From Selaginella tamariscina (lineage: Eukaryota > Streptophyta > Lycopodiopsida > Selaginellales > Selaginellaceae), in NCBI GenBank assembly GCA_003024785.1, contig PUQB01000069.1, positions 648,501 through 712,500 of the forward strand: DNA of 64,000 nt. The letters run 5' to 3'. Position numbers and translations under genes: made by a program. Positions 12,370-21,940 of this stretch are shown here, piece by piece (position 1 is the first letter of the stretch; each line of letters opens with the position of its first letter). Below the pieces are notes generated by a model that made no database searches, had not been told where the DNA came from, and worked only from the letters and a program-made list of their open reading frames with translations.

Positions 12370-13431
12370 CGCGCCGTTTAAAAATACTCCAGGTTCTTAT
12401 GATCCATAAGAACTTGTACGGATGCGCAGCACCTTTCAAGAAGTGCCGCCACTCCTCAAACGAATCCACAATGGCCTTGAGTTCCTTAAAATGAATCTCG
12501 TAATTGATCTCCGTCGAAAGAAACTTACGAGAGTGAGAGCTACAGGATGGAGTAACTTGTCCTCCTCAACTGTGATAGGATAAAACTTACTACAAAATCC
12601 GAGGCATCTTCTTTAACGAAGAAGGACGAGAAGGATCAGGATGTGCTAAAAAGGAGTTGTCGTGAAGGCGTCCTTGAATGCTGTGAATGCATGTTCCGCC
12701 TTGTCGGACCAAGAGAAATTTCCTGTGCACTTGTGAGTTCTATGAGTGAAGTACACGCTTGGAAAAGTTCTGTATAAATCGCCTGTAGAAGTTTGCAAAG
12801 CCAAGGAAACATTATGTTCGTACAGACTTGGGCCTCTCCCACTCCATGATAGTCTTCACCTTGTGCATATCCATGAAAACACCAGTAGAGAGACGATGTT
12901 AGCCCAAGAACCCACAATATCCATGTCGAAAAAACACTTCTCCAACTTCGTATATAGCCCATACTCGCGAAGCCTTTATAAAACTAGTCGTACAGCTTGT
13001 TATGTGTCGCTTGGTCTTTGGAGAAAATCAAAAGTTATCGAGGTAGATCACCACAAACTGGTCCAAGAAGTCACAAAAATGTCGCTCACCATGTGAACAC
13101 GGCTGGGGCATTGGTAAGTCCAAAAGGCATCATCGTGTACTCGAAATGTCCATACTTTGTATGAAAGGCAGTCTTCCACTCATCGCCTGGACAAATCCGT
13201 ACAAGATTATAGGCCCCTCGTAAGTTGATCTTTGTGAACACCTTACTCCTCGTAGCCGATCGAGAAGTTCCGGATCAATGGCAATGGGTACCAGTTCCAG
13301 ATGGTGACTTGATTCAAACCCATGTAATTCACAACCAAGCGCAAACTCCCATCTGTCTTCTTAACAAAGAAGATAGGTGCTCTTGCAGGGGACTTTGAGT
13401 GACGAATGAAGCCGATGCCAAGTTGTCCCAA
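12370..13431 (-). pseudogene. reverse transcriptase and RNase H remnant of element B
   Basis: RT begins with [19 protein letters not shown] and [20 protein letters not shown] (13300-13431), where the family usually has DYRGLN. It continues with a [20 protein letters not shown]-type block near 13110-13180, then loses frame. RNase-H-like sequence including a [10 protein letters not shown] box lies near 12370-12420. No intact YxDD box could be read. Confidence 0.7.
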
Positions 13432-13570
13432 TTGTATGGCAAAGAACCTCTAACTATAGGTGATAGTGCATAAATCGATCCAAACGATGGAGTCTCCCTT
13501 TCGCCATTGATAGGACAGTCGTAAGATCTGTGAACAGGAAGAACTGCAGCCTTGTGCTTACAAAAACGTC

Positions 13571-14173
13571 TTAAAAGGAGTGATACTTGGATGACAGGGA
13601 AGAAGCAGGAGAAGGAGAAAGAAGGAGAAGGAGATTGAAAAAAAGGAGAGTCAGATACATGAAAGGTAAAAAGGACGTAGGAGTTACTTGAAAAGCAAAG
13701 AGATGAAAAGGACTAGGATCAGTGGCAAGTTCATGCATAGTAGTGGTACGAACCGAAGAGGAGGAGGAAGAGCTGTGAATGAAAAAGAGGAAGGATCTTA
13801 GAGGTGGGAACAGAAGCAGAGTAATGAAAAGAGCAGGATTGGAGAAAACATGTGCGGATGTGGACGAGTGTACAGGATTGAAGAATCCTATACAGAAGTT
13901 GTGAATGCATAAGAGTGAGGAGAGCCTGAGAATGTGCTGACGAACTGACAAGAGGTGAATCCGGTTGAGGAGGAACCTTCGACACTGATACAGGATTGGA
14001 AGAACCTGTACAGGAATCTGAAAACTTACAAAAGTGGAGAGAACTTGCGGATGTGTTGACGATTGATAGGAGTGAATCCTGTCGAGGAGGAACTTCAACA
14101 CTGATCCAGGAACAAGCACGGTCAATCCTATAGCTTGTATTGCTTCAGACACTAAGACGTATCCTGTACACAT
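13571..14173 (-). repeat. diverged tandem repeats between protease and RT of element B
   Basis: Purine-rich (plus strand) sequence with a unit of roughly 110-120 bp. GAGGAGGAAC-TTC-ACACTGAT-CAGGA occurs near 13965 and again near 14085, preceded in both by a GATGTG/AATGTG-TGACGA segment, with a weaker copy near 13840-13900. The minus strand is open for 200 codons, but the product is Ser/Leu/Phe low-complexity and matches no retroelement domain. Confidence 0.5.
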
Positions 14174-14296
14174 GAAGGTACATGATTGATCTGGTTGTCG
14201 GAGAGGAAAACGTGAACGTCCTAGACCTCAATCGATCTGAGGATTTGCAACCACGAACCATGGCATGCCCAAAATGATGAGTCGACCGAGTCTTAA

Positions 14297-14760
14297 TCAA
14301 GTTGAAGGAAATCGAACAGTTGAATGTGCCATGACTGCAAGAAAGAGGTTGGTAGCATGGGCAACTGCGCAAGAAGCAATTAGACAACCATTTACAACCT
14401 TTACAGGAACTACATGCTTCAACTTCACCACCGGAATGCCATGCTGTATTGTAAAAGTGTCATCCATGAAGCATGCATTTGCACTAGTGTCTAACAGGGC
14501 AAATTCCTTGAGCTCTCGATTATTGAAACGAATGTGTACATGAAACTTGAGTGATGGAATGGTATGAGTAGCACCAGTGGAGCCTGCACCTACGCCCAAC
14601 TTCGTGGCTCCTAGACGAAGTGGACATTGAAGTTTTCCGACTGAACTCCAACTTCAACACGTGTTCTTGAACTTCCTAGCTTTAATAAAACATTCTACTA
14701 CCTTATTCCTGTTTCACCACAATACAAGCATAGGTTTTCACTACGGCGACGTTGCTTCTC
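14297..14760 (-). pseudogene. protease and gag zinc-knuckle remnant of element B
   Basis: The 14297-14599 frame has the retroviral-type protease layout ALLDTSANACFMDD (D-T-S in place of D-S/T-G), then HGIPVV and CLIASCAV, as in Tf1/sushi elements. Just upstream (about 14716-14749) lies ENLCLYCGETG, the first half of a CCHC knuckle followed by a frame break. Confidence 0.68.
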
Positions 14761-14970
14761 AGCAACGGAAAGTGAGCCGTTTGTATTCTCAACCTCCATA
14801 GGAACTACTCCAGAATGTCGCAGGAACATGTACTACAGCTACAGGATTGACTCAGGAACTGCTGACGGGATTTTCCTAACGACGCTTGAACAAACGGTTG
14901 TCGCAGCGAACGGCATGTTGCATGATCTTCGTTAATGTTTGGGCATCCGGTAACGTAAGGAGAAGGTCCT

Positions 14971-15186
14971 TCACATCACCCTCAACCCAAAATAGAAATG
15001 TTCGATCAATGTAGTCTCTTCCCATGGAATATTCGTGCAAAGTTGGCTGAAATTCGGATGCATAGACAAAAGTTGATCGGGATCCTTATGTGAGTTTGCA
15101 TAACTTCGTGCATGCGGAACGGTACTTGTCGGGATTTCTAAAGCAGCTTCAAAGGCAGCCACAAATCCTTCAAAGTCCTCCATCAT
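14971..15186 (-). pseudogene. gag capsid fragment of element B
   Basis: The open stretch reads EDFEGFVAAFEAAL, then DPDQLLSMHPNF-QLCTNIPWEETTLIEHFYFGL, the usual capsid pattern in which a helix ending W-E-E-x-x-L is followed by F-x-x-GL. Flanking sequence to about 15540 on the minus strand should hold the gag N-terminus but is frame-shifted. Confidence 0.5.
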
Positions 15187-15635
15187 GGGTCGTCACGCTC
15201 CAGCAGAGGGCAACCCAAGCCCGTAGAGAATCCAGCTAGTAAGGATGCCAAAAGGCCAACCTTTTGTGCATCAGTCGATAGCAACATGGTTGCATGCGTC
15301 AAAAGCTTGATCTGATTCAGGAAACTTGGAAATTGGCGCAATTGCCACTGAACTTTTTCGGCATGCTGATCTTTGCTAAAGAAAGTTCAATGGAGAGGAA
15401 ACCACGAGTGCTTGAGAGAGAGCCTGCCAGCAGCCTTGGAGGATGCATGGTGAACTTGTAGATCTATGACCACTTAGCACAAAGTGCCAGCTCATGAAGC
15501 AACATTTGGTGCTCGCGTTGAAATTGCTTAAAATCGGCCATGATCTATGAAAGAAAAAGGAGAAAACGAAGGAAAAGAATCAAGGGAAAAAAGTAACTGG
15601 AAATCGGAAAGCTATAAAAGGAATTACTATCAAAC

Positions 15636-16088
15636 TGTCAACCACGATTCCAAGAGCAATGAGGCTTGACTCAGGAGCAGGACAAGGACTAGGAACCAAG
15701 CAGGAGCAAGATAAGAACCAGGAGCTAGATAGGAGCAAGACAGGAACCAAAAGCAAGACAAGGAGAGAACATGAAGCAATAGCAAGACAAGAACAAGACA
15801 AGACAAGATTGATCGTAAAAAAGACTGGTGTGAAGTATACTGATTGTACAACAATTAGGTTGGAGCTTTTATGCTCACAACTCCAAGAGCTAATCTGGTC
15901 ATGAACTTAATCTAGTCATGAGCTAAAAATGACGACCCTTATCCTCTAGGCATATCCTGTAGCATATCCTGTAGGCAATCATGTAAGAATATTCTGTAGT
16001 ATATCCTATAGAAATCCTGTAGGCATATCCTGTAGGTAATCCTATAGGCATATATCCCGTATCCTGTATCCTGTATCGGGTCGTGATA
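15636..16088 (-). repeat. 5' LTR of element B
   Basis: Partner of 10241-10698, with the same low-complexity AAGAACCAGGAGC region, the shared TTGTACAACAATTAGGT block, and an ATATCCTGTAGG mini-repeat array at 15945-16075. The terminus CGTGATA corresponds to CGTGACA in the partner. Target duplication TATGA follows. Confidence 0.82.
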
Positions 16089-16093
16089 TATGA

Positions 16094-16516
16094 TCGTGAA
16101 CACGTGTCTCACCGACCGAGCATCATCCCAAGAGGCATGGTATGGATGGCCAATGTGTTGGAGCATTTGAACCAAGTTCTTCCTTTATTGTATGCTCAAG
16201 GTAGAGAATAGTTAGCCCGGGGCAAGAGTATCAGCATTAGACTATAATTAACAACATTGAAATACCACCTCAATATGAAATGGAAGATTTGGTTTTGTTA
16301 AGTTTTTGAGACTAGGGAATCAAACGCACGCAATAAGGCTTCAACCATGATGGTGTTGGGCCATGGAGTGTCAAAGAATAGTTGGGGACGCAATTGTATA
16401 GCTTGAGCGTCACGATGGCATTCGAGAGTCGTAACATGTCGCACATGTGGTTGATTCACCAGTAAACACTTTCCAAAGAGGAGAACAACCTTGATAGGTA
16501 GACATAAGGATTTCCA
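16094..16516 (+). pseudogene. integrase C-terminal remnant of element A, downstream of B
   Basis: Once element B and one target copy are removed, the frame continues from position 10239 into this segment, reading a basic Pro-containing stretch and VLEHLNQVLPLLYAQGRE, which fits the amphipathic AQ-containing helix after the integrase core. A stop follows at 16198. The remainder to 16516 is non-coding element A sequence before its 3' LTR. Confidence 0.6.
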
Positions 16517-16676
16517 TGGTATATATGCCATGTAGACTCCTAGGTATCTACGCCATGTATGTTCTATATGACCATGATTTATGCTCTATGCAAGCCATGA
16601 TTTACTTAACACACCAAGTAGCACCAGAATTACTTAGCCCGACGCACTAATCTAATTTTGGCACAGACACTTAATA
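16517..16676 (+). repeat. 3' LTR of element A, first part (rest at 19575-19639)
   Basis: Begins TGGTATATATGCCATGTAG like the 5' LTR and stops at ACTTAATA where transposon H is inserted. The LTR resumes after H with TAAATGC and AATCAAATCGTAT-TTGGTATTC at 19575-19639. Confidence 0.7.
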
Positions 16677-16946
16677 GGGTGGGTCAATCTTAGAAAATGT
16701 GCAAGAAATCTGCCTTTTTTAAGTCTGAGGTTAAGGTGGATATCAGTTGAGGGCTGGGAGCGAAAATCACCCCTTGCCGTCTCTCAGGTACCCTGGTGAA
16801 AATTGGCAGATTCAGAGACAATTTGGCTGATTTGAGAGACAACACTCACATCTAGTTGGCATTGTTTTCTCTATATTGACGCTCGCGTTTGACAGCATCC
16901 CTCTCTTTGTAACCTCTCACAGCAAACCTCAAATTCAACATCACCA

Positions 16947-17470
16947 TTGTTGAAAGATGTCCAAGGCCTCTGCTACACCCAAAAAAGCATGGCTACTGAC
17001 ACTAAGCAATTTGCAATCACCGTGTTTGCCAAGTCTCACCTATTAGACTCTGACTACTTTGCATTGTCTCTTGGTTATGTGATCAACAAAACTTTAAAAA
17101 GCATTATGGTGGAAGGGAAGTACCAAGGTGGAGGTCCAATAAGACAAAAAAGGTCGAGTTTGAAGCCCTTGCGCTAGCGATCAACAGGAATAGCAAAGGC
17201 AAGCTGAAGACCGATCATAAGTCCATAGCTGGCTGCCTGAGGACATACAAGAACAACTTCCAAAAATGCACTTCAAACAGAGGAGCAGATAGGCTTTGGG
17301 GTGACAAAAGAGGACAGGCGCAATGGATATACACCATTGAGTAGAAGCTCAACCTCATCTGCCCACATTTTGAGAAAATGAGGGCCCTATTCGGTGGCAA
17401 TCCCACCGTCAGCCCTGGATCACCCTGGACTCCTTGGTGTCTGACAGAGAGGAGGAAGATGACATCAATG
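16947..17470 (+). pseudogene. Myb/SANT-like accessory gene (ORF1) of transposon H
   Basis: The PIF/Harbinger second protein helps bind transposon ends. An open frame starts at 16947 (MLKDVQGLCY...) and ends at 17177. In another frame the conserved part continues with FEALALAINRNSKGKLK, IAGCLRTYKNNFQKC, RLWGDKRGQAQWIYTIE and HFEKMRALFGGNP, the trihelix-like LxxxYK-F-K-L and W-D pattern. One frameshift near 17150 and a stop at 17341 break it. A Pro-rich and Lys/Ala-rich tail region follows to about 18002 in shifting frames. Confidence 0.6.
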
Positions 17471-18161
17471 GTGCGTCTTTGGCGTTAGAATAGGAACTGG
17501 CTGCGGAATTGGTTGAATCTTGTCTGGCGCCGTTCCATTGGATGCTGTAGTTGTCCCTAGTTTTTGGCCGGAGATCCTATGTCCAGTCAGCTTGCTGCTC
17601 CCAACTGGGAACCAAGATGGATGAGGCCTTACTACCCCTTGTTGCATTGGCCGCCTCCGTCCCGTCCCACGCCCCTGGCCCCACCACCACGCCAACTACC
17701 ATGGAAGCCTTGCAAGATGCGTTTGGTGAAGAGGATGTTCCACCACTTCCACCCTCACTAGAGGACAATGTGGGCAAACGAGGCAAATGGCTCGGAGGCT
17801 GAAACCAAGAAGCACCGGGATCAAGTGCAACTCGGCTAGAGACAAAAGGAAGGCCCCTCCTCCCTCCCAAACTGCAGTAAAGGCAGCCTGGCTTTTCACA
17901 AGCTTTCAACGAGCAGCAGCGGCCAAGGCCAAAGCCATAAAGGAAGTGAAGGATAAAGGTTGCGTTTCAAAAGGAAAGGTGGGAGGTAGAAAGGGTAGTT
18001 GAGCAAGAGAGAATGAAGTCGGAGAGGAGAAGTGGGTGGAGATAGAATATGAGGAGACATGTAAACGAGACTGTGTGTCATGTTAGCTACACTGCAGGCG
18101 AAAACAGCCCTGAGGATATAGCAAAGTTACTGCAATTACTAGGATAATTTAATATGCACAT

Positions 18162-19231
18162 TTAAAGCGGCAAAACGCCTCTTGCGTAGTTTATTTCCAA
18201 GGTCTTTTCTTGAATCTCTTCCTTGCAACTGACACCTAGCAAAGGCCTAGGATCATTGTCTAGCAGCTCACTTTTCAGGGTTTCCTCCTCAAAAGGCTTA
18301 GCCCAGGAGTCTCCCAGCTGGGCTAGCATGTTGTGCAGGACGATGCAAGTAGTCACCCAACCTTGGATCCTTAGCAAGTTGGAGCCCGAGTTCAACGGTA
18401 GCCTAAGCTCACAAAGGGAGCTCCACCTGCCTTTCAGCACGCCGATGCAGTGCTCATTCCTAACACAAGATTGAGCCAAGCAATAATTAAATTCCGCATT
18501 CTTTAGGAGGGCAGTAGGAGAGCGGTAGCACGGTACAACCGTGCTAGACTAGTCGTAGGCAGAGTCTGCAAGGATATACTCCCCGGGAGGAAGTACCTAT
18601 ATGGCCTCTTGTACAAGTCGCAGTCTTTGTAGACTGTGGCATCGTGTGTTGAACCCGGCCAACCAAAGTGGAACCCTGTGACATGGCGGTCGCTGTCGCA
18701 GACCACCTACAGCTTGAGTGAGTACATGTGCTTCCTATCAAAGTAGGCTTGCCCATTCTGTCTGGGTTTCTGGTGAAGTGGCAGCGAGGTGCCATCCACA
18801 AACCCAAGACACTTGGGGAAACCTTTCATTTGGAGCACCACAAAAATTTCCTCTTTGTGAGCAGTGTCCGGCCAATTGACCCACTCCTTTTGCATTGAGC
18901 AAAGTGCTTTGATAACTTGTGTTGTGTAAAGCACAACCGTTCCTTTGTCGACACTGAAGGTCCTCTGTGCCATTTGCAAGGCGGCACCGTTGCCATAGCT
19001 CCAAATTGCATTAGGCAGACAGCTACCTGGTACACGACAGCAGCCTATGGGCAAACTATTGCTATGGAACACTGGGTGAGGCTCTAGGAGAGCAACAAGT
19101 GCCCGAAAGCCTTCGTAAGTGGTGCGAAGGTGCTGCTTGAACATGAAGGAGGCTGCAACAAGGTAATTGAGGAGGAAGTCATGGCTCTTGGGAATCAGGG
19201 TTTTATCAATCACATATCTAGAAGTTACCAC
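18162..19231 (-). pseudogene. PIF/Harbinger DDE transposase of transposon H (broken)
   Basis: DDE_Tnp_4-type transposase. The first catalytic Asp lies in CLGFVDGTSLPL (about 18790-18825), the second in GWPGSTHDATVYKDCDLY (about 18620-18670), and the Glu in VRNEHCIGVLKGRW (about 18425-18465). The family C-terminus TTCIVLHNML is near 18320-18345. A stop at 18707 (after MYSLKL), a one-base shift in the CCCCGGG run near 18580-18590 (before ILADSAYD) and a further stop near 18553 interrupt it. Confidence 0.8.
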
Positions 19232-19766
19232 CTAGTCATGTAGCTCACATAGGTCTTCAAGCTCGCTGTCCTCATCCTCCAGGAAGGTGAAGGCAATGGT
19301 GGTCTCGAGCTTAAAAAGGAAGTGACGTTTAGTGGAAGCTTTTGACATAGTTCTACATGATATATGGGATATTCACGTAGGGCAGGAGCAATAGAAATTT
19401 GAGAGAAATTTGAAAGCAATTTCAATTATACGTTTGGTTGGATTTGAAAAAATGCACCTCCAGATGTACAGATTTTAAAATCCACCAAATTTGATGGATT
19501 TGATATAAAAAACTTTATTCATTTGGCCATGGCTGATTTCCACCTCAAAAAGTTTAAGATTGAGCCTCCTAATATAAATGCATTATATCATACAGACATA
19601 ATCAAATCGTATTTGGTATTCGCTCTCCCGCCTCTCTCAAATGTATATTTAATTTATTAATTCAATTTGAATTTAATTTAAATCATGCGGTCCAAATATA
19701 TGTCCAAATATAGGCTTGTACTGTGCCACAGGCGTCTAGGGTTTAGGGATTGGGCAAAGCGGCAGG

Positions 19767-20250
19767 ATGGAGGCTACGGATGTGTTGAAGGATCTTGAGG
19801 CCGTGTATGGCGCTATGCCAGGAGCAGATTTCTTGTGGAATACGAGCAAATTCCAGACGCTTGTACAACCTACAAGCGTTTTACAGCGTGGATTCGTGGA
19901 GGGAATTCAGGTACATAGGCAGGGCCAGTGATGGTAGGTCTCCAAGGTGATGCTGAGTTGCAGATTCAGGGCGCCAAAGGTTTTGGGAAAAGCACTGCAG
20001 AGTGGGAATGAAGCGGAGAGTGGTTTACATATGTGCCGCTCGTTTCATCACTGCTCCGGTACCCGTCTTGCGGCACGCATTGTTGGTGGCAAGCGGCGGT
20101 GACCAACGTTTGCTTCTTTAAACCAGATGGAGGCAGCTTAACGACTCGTGTTTAGCTCACAGATTGGATCCCTTGCTGTTCGTGGTAGACGACTGGGATA
20201 CGTTTGAAAACTTCCCAAATGAGCAATGCAGTGGCGTGCCACCACCTCGT
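19767..20250 (+). pseudogene. P-loop NTPase-like gene fragment, possibly first exon plus remnants
   Basis: An ATG at 19767, preceded by TCTAGGGTTTAGGG, opens 50 codons (MEATDVLKDLEAVYGAMPG...) ending at a possible donor CAG/GTACAT at about 19910. Downstream, in other frames, are a Walker-A-like GAKGFGKST (about 19970-20000) and a Walker-B-like LLFVVDDWDTFENF (about 20170-20212). I do not recognise the family; the arrangement is reminiscent of the ATPase parts of Crinkler-like proteins, but that is inference. Stops and shifts separate the pieces. Confidence 0.4.
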
Positions 20251-20515
20251 TAAGATTTCGTCAACCAACAGCAGGGAGCGCAGGATATTTGATGCCAGTG
20301 ACAAGCCTCCTCCAACATTTGACTTCGACGGTGAATATATAAATGTTTTAAATAATTTATATGAATTCCCATTGAGAGAGAGTGCCATGGAACCTTACAC
20401 CATAAGATCATAATTAATAAAACATTATTTAAATTAACGAGTGTGGAAGGCCATTTTCCAACCACCTAGGCATCGGTGGACATCCCCAAGCTTCTTGTGC
20501 TCAACAGGATGGCTC

Positions 20516-21299
20516 TTAACTTGAGCCAAATCCACTCCCCGTACTGCTCCGCTCCATATTGCATATCAGTGTCCTCTCTGCCTCGTCACTCGCGGAACTC
20601 GTTGCGGATGCAACCTTGTGTGATCTTTTCTTCCGCTTATTATTCTTCCATTTAGAGATTATGATTTGCACAACCTTAATTGTCAAGATGCCGGTCTCCC
20701 CATTGAGTTTGAGGTAGATGACATGCAAAGCTTTCTCGTTCAAGGCAACAGGTCCTACCAACACACCCTCACTGAGCACGTCACTCAGCAGTGTTCGAAG
20801 CAGAGCTGCTTCACAGCCATGCTCATGAGTCCTGTAGTGCATGAATGGTAACCCATCCCACAACAACTTCCTTGATACCTCATCACAGCTATCAGCCTGC
20901 TTGCGCAGGATTTTGCCTGTGACAAGGCAGTCCATTCTAACAGCCCAATTCTGGACTGCAGCCCATTCGAGGCCCGTCTGCAACTCCTTTTGTTGCTCCA
21001 TGATATAGTACTCAGCTCCGGTCCGCAAGTATGGGCTCAGAAGCTTGAATTTGTGGCCCTCGTAGAAGCACGTCAAGTCCACCGGCTCTTGAGATGAATA
21101 CATGGCAGATGCAAGCTGCGCCTTGGTGGTCTGCAATCAAGTCACTTTCTTCAAACAGCTTGCTTGTATATGGCTCCTTAATATTCTGCCTGAAATGCCG
21201 GGCGTCCCCTTTCACTTGTTCGTAAAAGCGCAATAGCCCGGGCATCCCACCAGTTAGATAGTCAAGTGCTTCTAGCTTGTCATTCGGAAGGCAATCCAT
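20516..21299 (-). pseudogene. unknown protein, possible C-terminal half of an NTPase-like gene
   Basis: Two overlapping minus-strand frames join into one product. 21299-21012 reads LTGGMPGLLRFYEQVKGDARHF, and after a one-base shift near 21130, 21136-20516 reads through CFYEGHKFKLLSPYLR and WDGLPFMHYRTHEHGCEAALL. The end is Lys/Arg- and Ser-rich (KNNKRKKRSHK), like a nuclear signal. The GG-x-P-GLL-x-FY opening resembles the sensor part following an ATPase core. It faces the Walker-motif fragments at 19767-20250. Confidence 0.4.
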
Positions 21300-21393
21300 G
21301 CTTGGAGCTCTGCATGATTTAATCTAATTTCACCAAAGGGTTAATTGTGGTTCAAGAATCAAACAATATTGTATATATCACGTATTACAGTAC

Positions 21394-21537
21394 AATACGT
21401 AAGGCTATAAGTGGAATAATTATTTTAAGGGAAAATTACCTCAGAAATTATATCCTGTTTACTGTAATACGTAAGGCTATAAGTGGAATAATTAATTTAA
21501 GGGAAAATTACCTCAGAAATATATCATGTTGTGAGAG
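21394..21537. repeat. 72-bp tandem duplication
   Basis: Two copies of a unit starting AATACGTAAGGCTATAAGTG and continuing AAGGGAAAATTACCTCAGAAAT, at 21394 and 21466, nearly identical. It sits immediately left of, and slightly overlaps, the LTR of element C. Confidence 0.75.
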
Positions 21538-21689
21538 CTCTAAACATAGAAATGTTTGTATCCCATTAGTCCAAAAACTCTAACTTATATATATAATAGT
21601 GAGTGGTCCATATTGAAATCAACCCAACTATTATCAAAACTCACTCTAATAATAATACGTGGACATGCAGACATACACAAAATCTTACA
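21530..21689 (-). repeat. 3' LTR of element C
   Basis: Aligns over its full 160 bp with 28250-28409, sharing TGTGAGAG, ATAGAAATGT, TCCATATTGAAAT, CATACACA and ATCTTACA in the same order. Confidence 0.72.
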
Positions 21690-21940
21690 TCATCCCCTTC
21701 TCTCATAAGGATGTAAGTTGGTTAGGTTCTCTAGTAAATGGGTTTGGATATGGAGAAACATCAAGAGCATTGGTGGATTTGTAGGCAGCACAACTGTTCT
21801 CATTGCACAAAACGCTTCAAGCATTGCACGTGTACAATCTCTGGAGGATCGAGTTGAATGTCATGCCAAACCTCATGAACTTGTGGCCCTACTTATCGAG
21901 CACTCGATACAGTCCTTTCCACTGAGAAAGGAGACCTTAG

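Larger units (their letters stand above)
10241..16088 (-). mobile_element. Ty3/gypsy element B (Tf1/sushi-like pol) inserted in element A
   Basis: LTRs at 10241-10698 (3' LTR) and 15636-16088 (5' LTR) share a TGTCACGACCC-type terminus on the minus strand and the other terminus TTGACA. They are flanked by TATGG (10236-10240) and TATGA (16089-16093), a 5-bp target duplication with one mismatch. Removing the element and one copy of the duplication rejoins element A's integrase reading frame into 16094-16197, independent support for the borders. A purine-rich tract (AGGGAGGAGGTGC on the minus strand) abuts the 3' LTR at 10699-10715. Internal domains run gag, zinc knuckle, protease, RT, RNase H, integrase on the minus strand, all interrupted. 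Confidence 0.85.
16677..19569 (-). mobile_element. PIF/Harbinger-type DNA transposon H inside the 3' LTR of element A
   Basis: It is 2.9 kb with terminal inverted repeats GGGTGGGTCAATCTTA (16677-16692) and, reverse complemented, GGAGGCTCAATCTTA (19555-19569). Weaker inverted similarity continues for tens of bases (GAGGT-AGGTGGATATCAG type). TAATA flanks both ends (16672-16676, 19570-19574), and excising the element with one copy restores the LTR sequence seen at 6409-6423. Harbinger elements duplicate 3 bp (TWA); the TAATA repeat contains TAA, so the exact length is ambiguous. It carries a DDE transposase (minus) and a Myb/SANT-like second gene (plus), the usual two-gene layout. Confidence 0.85.
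6289..19639 (+). mobile_element. Ty3/gypsy element A (outer element of a nested stack)
   Basis: Bounded by a pair of diverged LTRs: 6289-6477 on the left and, on the right, 16517-16676 continued at 19575-19639. Both LTRs begin TGGTATATA, share CCATGTAGACnCCTAGGTATCT-type sequence, and end near TTGGTATTC followed by a C/T-rich stretch. The internal order gag zinc knuckle, protease, RT, RNase H, integrase on the plus strand defines Ty3/gypsy. Element B is inserted in the integrase and transposon H in the right LTR. Coding sequence is full of stops and shifts, so the element is dead. No clear target duplication was found at the outer ends; the left border may lie slightly upstream (TGTTAAGG at 6276). 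Confidence 0.75.

Noticed and set aside
13571-14173. 200-codon minus-strand open frame
   Set aside because: Low-complexity Ser/Leu/Phe product from a purine-rich repeat inside element B, with no retroelement or host domain.
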